64,000 nucleotides of DNA, from the NCBI RefSeq assembly GCF_000757425.2, contig NZ_JPKR02000001.1, positions 185,268 through 249,267 on the forward strand. The letters are read 5' to 3'. This document shows positions 52,753 through 62,600 of the stretch, one piece after another. The position numbers were made by a program, and so were the translations under genes. The notes below the pieces were generated by a model, which saw only the letters and a list, made by a program, of their open reading frames with translations, made no database searches and was not told the origin of the DNA. The number at the start of each line of letters is the position of its first letter. The first letter of the stretch is position 1. Origin of the DNA: Tatumella morbirosei (GTDB taxonomy: Bacteria > Pseudomonadota > Gammaproteobacteria > Enterobacterales > Enterobacteriaceae).

Positions 52753-53743
52753 GATTATTCTTATTATTATTTTAATTTTGAACTTTTTTTCAATATCGTA
52801 ACGGGTAGAATATTATCCGGAAAAAGAAGGTAAATTAATTCTTTTTCCGGTGTAATTACAATTATCTCTCCTCTTCAGGAGATAATATTTGGAAACAGAA
52901 TGGGGGATAGAGCTAAAAGAATAATTGCCGGTATTCTCAGATACTATGTTGTTATTTTTTTGTTAAATACCAAGGGTTTTTTAATTTTTATCTGTTCTTT
53001 ATCATTTCCTGAGAAGGATCTTTCGCCTACTATCCACGATTACCAGCCCATCGCGGCGAACACTGGTTACTGTTCGGATTCACCGGTAAAAAACGATATT
53101 ACTGGCAGGTCTGAATACTTATCACTCTGGTTAAATTTATGAGTCAACGTAGAAGAAAGCCTAAGGTTACTACGTTGGCAATTCCTGTTTGTTCTCTCTG
53201 AGCCGGCGACTGTCAGACGTCATGACATTACTAATTATTGGGTCACCATTTTCATCCACTCGCTGTTTCAGCGGTAGGGCTTCACTACTCATTCCCAGTG
53301 TAGGCTGATTTAGGTAAATCCTGTGTTATGACTGTCCATCGGTTCAGGGCACGACGGTCACACTCTCTTTCGTGCTAACGGCTGGTCTCTGGATAGCTAA
53401 GTTGATCATGGTCTTTTTGTCAGGAGAAACCCGGCACTAGCTGTTGGGATCATCGTTTGGTCAGGATAGATCGCTGACTTCGCAAAGATAAAGTTTCCAA
53501 TTAAATCCCTGCAGTATGGCCCGATCGGACGAAATAAATCTCTTTTACCGGATTCTGTCGCAGGTTTCCGCATTCATTAAGCAGATCCAAAGGAAACTCA
53601 TCTCTTGAGATTGGGAAGCCGCATCTGCAATTTATTCAGAACCTAATCTATTAATAACTGAAAAATCAGAAGATTGAAGTTCTGTGACCAGAGATGATGT
53701 TACCAACATATTAACTAATTGTTCATTATGTGATCTGTGTGGA
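52753..53743. other. Degraded AT-rich stretch without intact gene
   Basis: About 1 kb. A short frame ending at about 53127 encodes RLPAHRGEHWLLFGFTGKK and YYWQV-stop without a start codon, perhaps a gene tail. Beyond it the bases look like decayed coding sequence. No IS ends, tRNA or att repeats were seen. It probably is the edge of the phage-derived block. Confidence 0.5.
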
Positions 53744-53744
53744 A

Positions 53745-53788
53745 GTACAATATACTTTTGTTGTACTACAATCTGTTCGGTGAACAGA
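53745..53788. promoter_or_regulatory. DgoR-type operator and a second palindrome before dgoR
   Basis: TTGTTGTACTACAA (53758-53771) is a near-perfect palindrome of the FadR-subfamily type, partly repeated as GTACAA (53745-53750)/TTGTAC (53761-53766). It is followed at once by CTGTTC-GGT-GAACAG (53773-53787). They stand about 100-140 bp before dgoR and likely mediate autoregulation. Confidence 0.6.
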
Positions 53789-53883
53789 GAACAAAATCAT
53801 CAGGTGGTAGTGCAAAATTGCGGTGATAATCACCGGCGGGCGTAGGTAAAATGCAGGGACGATTTATTCCTTAAGGACTTTGT

Positions 53884-54573
53884 ATGACGCTTGCGAAAAC
53901 AGACAGGATTATTGTGGCTCTGGGGCAACAAATCATCAGTGGTAAATATGTTCCAGGCGCAGCACTCCCGGCGGAAGCCAGCTTGTGTGAGGAATTTGAG
54001 ACGTCACGCAATATTATCCGGGAGGTTTTTCGCTCTCTGACAGCGAAACGATTAATTGAGATGAAGCGATACCGGGGGGCATTTGTCGCGCCGCGAAACC
54101 AGTGGAATTACCTGGATACCGAGGTGCTGCAGTGGGTTCTGGCCCATGACTACGATCCACGGCTGATTGCTGCGATGAGTGAAGTCAGAAATCTGGTGGA
54201 ACCTGCGATTGCCCGTTGGGCTGCAGAACGGGCAACCTCCGGTGATCTGGCCAGGATTGAAACTGCACTGAATGAAATGGTTGCCAATAATCAGCAGCGT
54301 GATGCGTTTAATGAGGCTGATATCCGTTTTCATGAAGCGGTACTGCACGCAGTGCATAACCCGGTTCTACAGCAGTTAAGCGTTGCTATTAGTTCTCTGC
54401 AGCGGGCAGTTTTTGAAAGAACCTGGCGGGGTGATGAAGGCAACATGCCACATACGCTGCAGGAACATAAACAGTTGTATGACGCTATCCGCCATCAGGA
54501 CTGTGATGCTGCAGAACAGGCAGCGCTTTCCATGATTGCCAGCGCCACCCGAAGACTTAAGGAAATTACATGA
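53884..54573 (+). CDS. dgoR: D-galactonate operon repressor DgoR
   Basis: 229 residues: FadR-subfamily GntR protein with an N-terminal winged helix (PAEASLCEEFETSRNIIREV, about 28-48) and an all-helical FCD effector domain with metal-type residues (FNEADIRFHEAVLHA). Resembles E. coli DgoR. It represses the dgo genes that follow, with D-galactonate as inducer. AAGGA precedes ATG 53884; the stop overlaps dgoK. Confidence 0.9.
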   Translation: MTLAKTDRIIVALGQQIISGKYVPGAALPAEASLCEEFETSRNIIREVFRSLTAKRLIEMKRYRGAFVAPRNQWNYLDTEVLQWVLAHDYDPRLIAAMSEVRNLVEPAIARWAAERATSGDLARIETALNEMVANNQQRDAFNEADIRFHEAVLHAVHNPVLQQLSVAISSLQRAVFERTWRGDEGNMPHTLQEHKQLYDAIRHQDCDAAEQAALSMIASATRRLKEIT

Positions 54574-55451
54574 CATCCGGCTACATCGCAATCGACTGGG
54601 GATCAACTAACCTAAGGGCCTGGTGGTACCAGGCGGGTGAATGCCGTGACCGCAGAACTTCTTCGGAGGGTATTACCCGGTTAGGTGGAAAATCTCCGGC
54701 AGCGGTGTTAGCCGGTATCACTGTTGGCTGGCCTGACAACATCCGTGTGTTAATGGCCGGGATGGTAGGCAGCAATGCCGGATGGAAAGTCGCACCTTAT
54801 TTACCCTGCCCGGTGCATTTCAGTGAGATAGGAAGTCAGTTAACCGATGTATTACCTGGCATCTCAATTATCCCCGGTCTCAGTATTCGTCGCTCAGATA
54901 ATGACAACGTAATGAGGGGGGAGGAAACCCAACTGTTGGGAGCAAGGGAACTGGCTGCTGCGCCTTTGTTTATTCTGCCAGGTACTCACTGTAAATGGGT
55001 GCAGGCAGATAATGAGCAAATCTTTGATTTTCGGACAGTGATGACAGGCGAACTGCATCATTTGTTAATGAATTCATCGCTGATTGGTGTGGGGCTGCCG
55101 GAGCAGAGGCAGGACGCGGCAGCGTTTGAACGAGGGGCCGGAATTGGGCTGACGACAGAGGCGCCACTGGCCAGATTGTTTGAGGTTCGTGCTGCACATG
55201 TACTCGGTGATCTACCGCGAGAGGATGTCAGTGAATATCTTTCGGGTCTGCTGATTGGTCACGAAGTGGCCAGTATGATCCGGCAATGGCAGCCAGATAA
55301 CCGGCAGCCAGTTACGGTTGTCGCCAGTCATTCTCTGGCCAGTCGCTATCAGAGAGTACTCGATATTCTCGGATTTAAGGCGCAGATACTGGAAGGCGAC
55401 AGTGCATTTCAGGCAGGTATAAGGAGTATTGCAGATGCAGTGGCCGACTAA
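54570..55451 (+). CDS. dgoK: 2-dehydro-3-deoxygalactonokinase DgoK
   Basis: 293 residues, the family size. N-terminal phosphate loop IAIDWGSTNLRAW, GMVGSNAGW, and FILPGTHCKWVQ, FRTVMTGELHHLL typical of DgoK. It phosphorylates 2-keto-3-deoxygalactonate with ATP in the cytoplasm. ATGA overlap with dgoR and overlap with dgoA. Confidence 0.93.
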   Translation: MTSGYIAIDWGSTNLRAWWYQAGECRDRRTSSEGITRLGGKSPAAVLAGITVGWPDNIRVLMAGMVGSNAGWKVAPYLPCPVHFSEIGSQLTDVLPGISIIPGLSIRRSDNDNVMRGEETQLLGARELAAAPLFILPGTHCKWVQADNEQIFDFRTVMTGELHHLLMNSSLIGVGLPEQRQDAAAFERGAGIGLTTEAPLARLFEVRAAHVLGDLPREDVSEYLSGLLIGHEVASMIRQWQPDNRQPVTVVASHSLASRYQRVLDILGFKAQILEGDSAFQAGIRSIADAVAD

Positions 55452-56052
55452 ACTTCCCCTCATTGCTATTTTGCGTGGGATTACCCCACCAGAGGCCCCT
55501 CAGCATGTCGCGGCATTACTGGATGCCGGATTTGATGCTATTGAAGTTCCCCTGAATTCACCGCAATGGCAGGAAACGTTGCCTGTGCTGATCAGAGAAT
55601 TTGGGGAGCAGGCAATGATAGGGGCCGGAACCGTACTGAACTCACAACAGTTGCAATTACTGGCGGAAATGGGGTGCCGCTTGATTGTGACACCGAATAC
55701 CGACTCCAAAATCATCCAACAGGCTGTGGGGCTGAAGATGACGGTCTGTCCCGGATGTGCTACCGCCACTGAGGCTTTCGCTGCACTGAATGCCGGCGCA
55801 AAAGCATTGAAAATCTTTCCTTCTTCAGCATTCGGTCCGGATTATATCCGGGCTCTGAAAGCTGTTTTACCGTCCACAGTGCCACTGTTTGCTGTCGGCG
55901 GTGTCACACCAGAAAATCTGGGGTCATGGCTGTCAGCAGGGTGTTTTGGCGCAGGATTAGGCAGCGATTTGTACCGTGCCGGACAATCTGTGAACCATAC
56001 TGCACGGCAAGCCAGGGCATTTGCTGAAGCATACAAAGAGGCAATGGCATGA
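55435..56052 (+). CDS. dgoA: 2-dehydro-3-deoxy-6-phosphogalactonate aldolase DgoA
   Basis: 205 residues. ATG 55435 ([18 protein letters not shown]) matches the E. coli DgoA start; an ATG two codons earlier is less likely. KDPG-aldolase family: [24 protein letters not shown], and Schiff-base Lys in [15 protein letters not shown]. It gives pyruvate and glyceraldehyde 3-phosphate. The start lies inside dgoK and the end overlaps the native dgoD start (ATGA). Confidence 0.94.
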   Translation: MQWPTKLPLIAILRGITPPEAPQHVAALLDAGFDAIEVPLNSPQWQETLPVLIREFGEQAMIGAGTVLNSQQLQLLAEMGCRLIVTPNTDSKIIQQAVGLKMTVCPGCATATEAFAALNAGAKALKIFPSSAFGPDYIRALKAVLPSTVPLFAVGGVTPENLGSWLSAGCFGAGLGSDLYRAGQSVNHTARQARAFAEAYKEAMA

Positions 56053-57196
56053 AAATTACGAAATTAACGACTTACCGGTTACCCCGCGCTGGATGTTTTT
56101 AAAAATAGAAACAGATGAAGGGATTTGTGGCTGGGGCGAGCCGGTGATTGAAGGCAGGGCTAAGACTGTTGAAGCTGCAGTGCACGAGTTCGGTGAATTA
56201 TTGATAGGCCAGGATCCGGCAAAGATTAACGATTTATGGCAGGTCATGTACCGTGGGGGTTTTTATCGTGGCGGTCCCATTTTAATGAGTGCCATTGCCG
56301 GTATTGATCAGGCTCTGTGGGATATTAAAGGAAAAGTACTGAATGCCCCGGTCTGGCAACTGCTCGGTGGTCAGGTTCGGGATACGATTAAGGCCTATAG
56401 CTGGGTAGGTGGTGACCGTCCTGCGGAGGTTATTCAGGGTATACAAACACTCAGAGACATTGGTTTTGACACCTTTAAATTAAACGGGTGTGAAGAACTG
56501 GGAATCATAGACAGTGCCCGCAAAGTGGATGCTGCGGTAAATACCGTGGCACAAATCAGGGAAGCGTTTGGAAAGGATATTGAATTCGGATTAGATTTTC
56601 ATGGCAGAGTCAGTGCACCGATGGCACGGGTGTTAATTAAAGAACTGGAACCCTACCGTCCATTATTTATTGAAGAACCGGTTCTGGCAGAACAGGCCGA
56701 ATATTATCCGCGGCTGGCAGAATTAACTTCTATTCCCATTGCGGCCGGTGAGCGAATGTATTCCAGATTCGAATTTAAACGGGTATTAGATGCAGGTGGA
56801 TTAGGTATTCTTCAGCCAGACTTATCCCATGCCGGTGGCATTACTGAGTGTTATAAAATCGCCGCCATGGCTGAAAGTTATGATGTCGCTCTGGCCCCGC
56901 ATTGCCCACTGGGACCGATTGCTCTGGCTGCATGTCTGCATATTGATTTTGTTTCAAGGAATGCGGTGTTTCAGGAGCAGAGTATGGGGATACATTATAA
57001 TAAAGGAGCTGAGCTTCTCGATTTTGTTATTAATAAACAAGACTTTGAAATGCAGGGGGGCTTTTTCAGGCCACTGACTCGCCCGGGACTTGGGGTGGAA
57101 ATTGATGAAGAACAAGTGATTGCCCGCAGCAGACAGGAAACCGACTGGCATAACCCCGTCTGGCGCCTGGCAGATGGCTCAGTGGCCGAATGGTAA
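56049..57196 (+). pseudogene. dgoD: D-galactonate dehydratase DgoD, frameshifted near the N-terminus
   Basis: ATG 56049 overlaps the dgoA stop and reads [12 protein letters not shown] as in E. coli DgoD, then at CCCC (56082-56085) falls out of frame and stops at 56100. The remainder, [19 protein letters not shown] onward, is intact in the +1 frame to 57196. One extra C would restore the whole 382-residue protein. Enolase-superfamily features are preserved: [43 protein letters not shown]. It removes water from D-galactonate. It may be a true mutation or a base-calling error; a longer in-frame start at 56021 is inside dgoA and artificial. Confidence 0.85.
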
Positions 57197-57291
57197 GACG
57201 TCAATAATTAATTAAATACCTGTTATTAATAATAAGACGGTTTGACTGCCGGGGTCTCCTGTTGCCGTCAGACAGCATAGAGAGGTTATTT

Positions 57292-58608
57292 ATGAATACC
57301 GATCTGTACTCCTCAACAATGAAACAATTAAATTTAAAAATCATTCCCTTTATCATTATCTGCTACTTTGTTGCCAATCTTGATAAAACGAATATTTCGA
57401 TTGCCGCATTGCAAATGAATGCTGATCTCGGATTGACTGCCAGTATGTATGGGCTTGGTGTTGGAATGTTTTATATTTCCTACATTATTTTCGAAATTCC
57501 CAGCAACGTCATCATGACCCGGATAGGTGCAAGGCGATGGATCGCCAGAATTATGATCAGTTGGGGAATTGTCAGTGCCTGTATGGCGCTGGTGAATACA
57601 CCTACACAGTTATATGTTATGCGATTTTTACTGGGTATGGCTGAGGCCGGATTTGCGCCGGGAATTATCTATTATATTTCCTGCTGGTTTCCGAAGAGCA
57701 ACCGGGCCCGGGCAATGTCCTTTTTCTATATGGGATCTGTGATGGCTTCGGTGATAGGACTGCCGATTTCTGGTGCCCTACTGAATATGCATGGAATCAG
57801 TGGCGTATCAGGCTGGCGCTGGTTGTTTTTACTGGAAGGCATTCCGGCAGTCGTATTAGGAATTATGGTGCTATTCCGGTTGCCTGACTCGCCATCGCAT
57901 GCTTCCTGGCTGAATCCTCAGCAGAAGAACTGGCTTAACAATCAACTGGCGAGGGATAACGCCAGTGTCGAAATTTCCCGCCATCACGGCTGGTTAAGTG
58001 CGCTGAAGAATAAAACCGTATTGTTACTCAGTCTGGTTTGGTTCCTTCAGGCATTTGGTTCAATCGGTATCACCCTGTTTATGCCGTTAATTATCAAAAG
58101 TATGCTCAGTGATCAGAGCAATTTAGTGATCAGTGTTTTTTCTGCTGTCCCGTTCCTGTTCGCCTGTTTATTTATGTATCTTAACGGCCGACATTCGGAT
58201 GTGACCAAAGAACGTTCTCTTCATCTCGGATTGCCGCTGATCCTGTCAGGACTGGCATTGGGTATTGCGATCTACAGCAGTAACCTGTGGCTGGCCTGGG
58301 TATTGTTAGTACTCTGTGTCGGCTTTAATTTCGCCCTGACACCGGTGTTCTGGGCAGTGACTACCGAGAAACTGGCCGGTGTCGCGGCAGCCGCTTCAAT
58401 AGCATTCATTAATACCATTGCCAATTTTGTCGGGCTTGGATTGCCCCCCGTATTGGGAAAAATAAAAGATGCCACTGACAGTTACCACTACGGACTGCTG
58501 ATTGTTGCTATCGCATTGATTATGGGGGGCGTGGTAGGGATTCTGGTTTCCCGACCGGCCAGGAATATACCGCAAGGCATTAAAGACAATGCTTCCCGTA
58601 CTTCATAA
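57292..58608 (+). CDS. MFS transporter of the dgo operon (ACS family, probable sugar-acid importer)
   Basis: 438 residues from ATG 57292 (AGAGG ahead); an earlier in-frame ATG at 57262 lacks a site. Twelve helices; ACS start NLDKTNISIAALQMNADLGL, EIPSNVIMTRIGARRWIARI, and WLFLLEGIPAVVLG. It is more like tartrate/aromatic-acid carriers of this family than E. coli DgoT, but position after dgoD suggests D-galactonate or a close sugar acid. Confidence 0.82.
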   Translation: MNTDLYSSTMKQLNLKIIPFIIICYFVANLDKTNISIAALQMNADLGLTASMYGLGVGMFYISYIIFEIPSNVIMTRIGARRWIARIMISWGIVSACMALVNTPTQLYVMRFLLGMAEAGFAPGIIYYISCWFPKSNRARAMSFFYMGSVMASVIGLPISGALLNMHGISGVSGWRWLFLLEGIPAVVLGIMVLFRLPDSPSHASWLNPQQKNWLNNQLARDNASVEISRHHGWLSALKNKTVLLLSLVWFLQAFGSIGITLFMPLIIKSMLSDQSNLVISVFSAVPFLFACLFMYLNGRHSDVTKERSLHLGLPLILSGLALGIAIYSSNLWLAWVLLVLCVGFNFALTPVFWAVTTEKLAGVAAAASIAFINTIANFVGLGLPPVLGKIKDATDSYHYGLLIVAIALIMGGVVGILVSRPARNIPQGIKDNASRTS

Positions 58609-58620
58609 CAGAGGATACCT

Positions 58621-59553
58621 GTGACAATGAAGCTGTTAAAGCAAGCCGGGCTGCCTGAGGCGCTTACCAATGCACTGTACACTGCTTATGATATGTGTGA
58701 TTTCGGCACGATGAGTGAATCTGAACTGATTACGGTGGCGCCGACCATTGATGTTATGGTCACCAATGGTGAAGCAGTGGTCACGGCAGAGTTCATCTCG
58801 CGGTTTCCTGAGTTGAAACTGATTGTCGTCTTTGGGGTCGGCTATGATGGTGTGGATGTGAGTGCCGCAGCGTCTCGCGGAATTACCGTCACTCATACCC
58901 CGGGAGTGCTGACCGATGATGTCGCCGATTTGGCAATGGGACTGATGATAGCTACGAGTAGAAAGATCGTCGGGGCTCATAAATTTATCGAACGCGGCGG
59001 CTGGCAGCAAGGCGGATTTCAGTGGACGAGAAAAGTCTCAGGTGCCCGGTTAGGTATTGTGGGTATGGGCAGGATAGGCCAGGCTATTGCCCGCCGGGCC
59101 GCCGGATTTTCAATGACTATTAGTTATTACGACAGGCGGTCAAGGGATCTTCCCGGCTGGGATTTTCAGCCAGATATCTATACGCTTGCGCAGCAAAGTG
59201 ACGTCCTGATGGTATGCATTCCCGGCGGAGAGTACACGCGGGGGCTTATTAATGCGCAGGTTCTTCAGGCGCTTGGTCCTGAAGGAATATTGATCAATAT
59301 AGGGCGGGGCAGTGTAGTGGATGAAAAAGCACTGACAGAAGCAATACAGCAGAACTACATAGGCGGGGCGGGATTAGATGTATTCAGTGATGAGCCAGAG
59401 GTTCCCGAATCTTTGTTGCTAAGGGATAATGTGATAGTCACCCCGCATATGGCCAGTGCCACCTGGCAAACACGAGCAGAAATGTCACGTCTGGTACTGG
59501 AAAATATTCAGGCCTGGCAGCAGGGACTGCCGTTAATTACCCCGGTCCGGTGA
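58621..59553 (+). CDS. D-isomer 2-hydroxyacid dehydrogenase (GhrA/GhrB type)
   Basis: 310 residues. GTG 58621 is near AGAGGA at good spacing; an ATG two codons on is possible. Motifs: GIVGMGRIGQAIARR nucleotide loop, catalytic Arg in NIGRGSVVDE, Glu in DVFSDEPEVP and His in TPHMASAT. It reduces glyoxylate, hydroxypyruvate or a 2-keto sugar acid with NAD(P)H. E. coli dgo has no such gene, so this operon may handle a further keto-acid such as 2-ketogluconate-type substrates (inference). Confidence 0.88.
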   Translation: MTMKLLKQAGLPEALTNALYTAYDMCDFGTMSESELITVAPTIDVMVTNGEAVVTAEFISRFPELKLIVVFGVGYDGVDVSAAASRGITVTHTPGVLTDDVADLAMGLMIATSRKIVGAHKFIERGGWQQGGFQWTRKVSGARLGIVGMGRIGQAIARRAAGFSMTISYYDRRSRDLPGWDFQPDIYTLAQQSDVLMVCIPGGEYTRGLINAQVLQALGPEGILINIGRGSVVDEKALTEAIQQNYIGGAGLDVFSDEPEVPESLLLRDNVIVTPHMASATWQTRAEMSRLVLENIQAWQQGLPLITPVR

Positions 59554-59572
59554 AAACGGACCAGAGTTGAGG

Positions 59573-59601
59573 AAAAAAATGGGCTGAATCAGCCCATTTT
59601 T
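59573..59601. terminator. Bidirectional intrinsic terminator
   Basis: ATGGGCTG and CAGCCCAT with A- and T-runs on both sides; ends the dgo operon and the convergent autotransporter gene. Confidence 0.92.
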
Positions 59602-59626
59602 GTGTTTTTCAGCCGGGTTTCCGGAA

Positions 59627-62600
59627 TCAGAACATATACTTCAGGCCAACGGCTCCCTGGGTATTGCTGTATCCGTGGCCACCCACCTGCTGGGAGACGG
59701 TGGTCCACAGGTTCAGCCTGTTGTTGATTTTTGCTTCAACCCCGGCTTTCACTTCACCAATATTACGGCTGCCCTGTGAGTCGTCGGAGATTCCGTTCAT
59801 CCGTGTGCCGTACTGTTGGGTGTTGTAGATCCAGTTTGCTTCGACAAAAGGTTCGAACTCACGCTGGGTGTTCTTATCCAGCGCACTTTTTCCTTTCAGG
59901 TAGAAGCGGGTACCGACACGGGCCTGTAGATTATCGTTACCCGTTCCCTGTACCAGAGTGCCGTTACTTTCGGTGTGATCTTTGGATTTCACGCCCATCC
60001 AGGTCAGTTGCACCTGCGGCTGGATGTAGAAGTCATTGGTCATGCCGTAGGCAGATTCATACGAACCGGCGTGGAAGGTATAACCCGATTCCACCGAGGC
60101 AGTGAAGCCCTTGCTCTTATAGCTTTCGCTGGCAAGTCCCTGGCCCTGAACATCGTTATCAAACCAGTTGTACAGTGCCCAGCTGTCCACATACAGGCCT
60201 GTTTTATCGGCGTCGTTCTGGTACCAGGTGCCGTACAGACCGGCACTGTAACCGTGAATATCACCTTTGGAATCATATCCGGTCAGGCTGTTATGGCTGT
60301 TACTGTGTTGATTGCCGTAGCCCCCCATCACACCGACATGGAAGCGATCCAGACCGCTGGCAGACCACTGCGCAATATCGCCGCCAATCTGCAACACATA
60401 GCGGTTAGCCGAGGTTTTATTCTGACCGTCTGACATAGAAAATTTGTTATGTGACCCGAGGTTACGCATCCACATACTGGTCACTTTCTTCTCGCCGGTC
60501 AGGGCATCGGTATACTGGGTTTCGCCTAAACGATCATGCAGGGTGGTGGAGAACATAGTGTTCGCCGCCGCCAGGTTGGCCGTGTAGCTGGCGGCCTCCG
60601 GACGGTAGGTGTGAACTTCGTTGCCGGTATTACCACCGGTATCCGTACCGGTATTGCCGCCGGTATCGGTGCCGGTGTGACCACTTGGGGTACTGGTCAG
60701 ATACCAGTCACTGGTGTTGGCCCCGGAAGCATTGCCTTGTTGCAGGTGATAGTCGTAAGCACCCGCCACGATACGGCCGTTCTGTACAAAGGCGTTCGCG
60801 GTAGAGCTGCCGGTTTCGATAACCTCAATCCCTTCCAGTGTCTGAGCACCTGAACCGTTGCTGTTATTTACCACCACACTGGTGGTCCCGGAGGCTGCAC
60901 CGGTAATAATCAGTTTATCGGTCAGGCTGTCGTCGTCACCCAGTACGGTATTCAGAGACAGCGTCCCGTTATCACCGGTGTAATCGCCGTTCACCGTCAG
61001 CGTGGTGCCGGCCGAACCGCTGTGACTCAGGGAGACCAGTCCGCTGTTACTTAGCGAGGACACTGTCTGTGAGTAGCTGTTCAGATCCAGCGTGGCCCCT
61101 GAATCCACTTTGTAGGCAGAGGCACTGCTGAAGGTTCCGGCACTGCCGGCCTGCAGGGTGCCTTCGGCTACTGTGGTGGCGCCGCTGTAGGTATTATTAG
61201 CACCTGTAGTGATAAGCGTACCTGAACCGGTTTTGGTCAGATCTGCCGCACCGCTGATATCACCGGCCAGCGTGGCGGTGTAGGCACCGGTATCGATAGT
61301 TGGGTCCTGGTCACCGGTAAAGGCGATATTGTTTGCCAGTATCAGGTTATCCGCCGCAAAGCCCAGGGTGGTACCGTCTGCCAGGGAAATCGTGCCGGTT
61401 CCCAGGGCATCGCTGGTGGCCGTATTCACCCGGCCTGCGGAGACCAGGGTACCGCCGCTGTAGGTGCTGTCACCGTTCAGGGTCAGGGTACCGCTGCCGG
61501 TTTTATGCAGCTCGCCGTCACCAGAAATCACACCGCTTAAGGTTTCGCTGTAGCTGCCGGTGTTAATGATGGCAGAGTCTCCGGTCAGAGCTACGTTGTT
61601 CGCCAGTTTCAGCCCGTTCGCCACAAAACCGAGGGTAGTGTTATTCGCCATGGACAGCTGACCGCTGCCGAGTGCACTGTTGCTGCCGGCGTCGATTTCA
61701 CCTTCAGACAGCAGGGTTCCACCGCTGTAGGTGTTGTCACCGGTCAGGATCAATGTACCGCTGCCATTCTTGGCAAGTTCACCTTCACCGGAAACGGTGC
61801 CTGATAGTGTTTCGGTATTGCTACCTGTTTTGAACAGAGTGTTGACGCCATTCAGCAGAATATTATTCGCCAGTTGAAGTTTATCGGTGACAAAACCAAG
61901 TACGGTATTTTTCAACATGGTTAGTGTACCGCTGCCCAGAGCACTGCTGTTGGCGAGGTCAATTTCACCGGCAGACAATTCAGTACCGCCGCTGTAAGTA
62001 TTATCGCCGCTGAGGATCAGCTTGCCGCTACCGGTTTTCGCAAGCCCACCGTCACCGGAAATCACCCCGGACAGGGTTTCGCTGTGACTGCCGGTGGCGA
62101 GGGTACCGGTACCGGTACCGGTCAGGCTGACTGCATTTGCCAGGTTAACGTCCCCGGCACTAAAGCCCAGTGTGGTGCTGTCAGCCATGGCGAGCGAACC
62201 GGAACCCAGCGCATTGCTGTTACCGGCATCGATTTCACCGCCGGACAGCGTGGTACCACCGCTGTAGCTGTTGTCACCATTCAGGGTCAGCGTACCGCTG
62301 CCGGTTTTAATCATCTGTCCTGCGCCGGAAATATCGCCGGAAAGGGTTTCGCTGTAATCACCGGTTGCGATTGACGCTTTCAGGCCGCCCAGTGAAATGT
62401 TATTCGCCAGACTGAGATCCCCGGTGGTAAAGCCCAGAGTGGTGCCATCCGCCATTGCCAGGTTGCCGGTTCCCAGTGCACTGTTATTGCTGACGTTAAT
62501 TTCACCGGTCGACAGCGTGGTACCGCCACTGTAAGTATTCTCACCGCTCAGGGTCAGGGTACCGCTGCCGGTTTTCGCCAGTACACCTTTACCGGAAATC

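Noticed and set aside
52900..53142. 80-codon frame after the Ogr-like gene
   Set aside because: No ribosome site; hydrophobic only by AT-richness, and it overlaps a different startless frame.
56021..56090. Upstream start for dgoD at 56021
   Set aside because: It lies within dgoA and its first residues do not match any DgoD; the real N-terminus is at 56049 in another frame.
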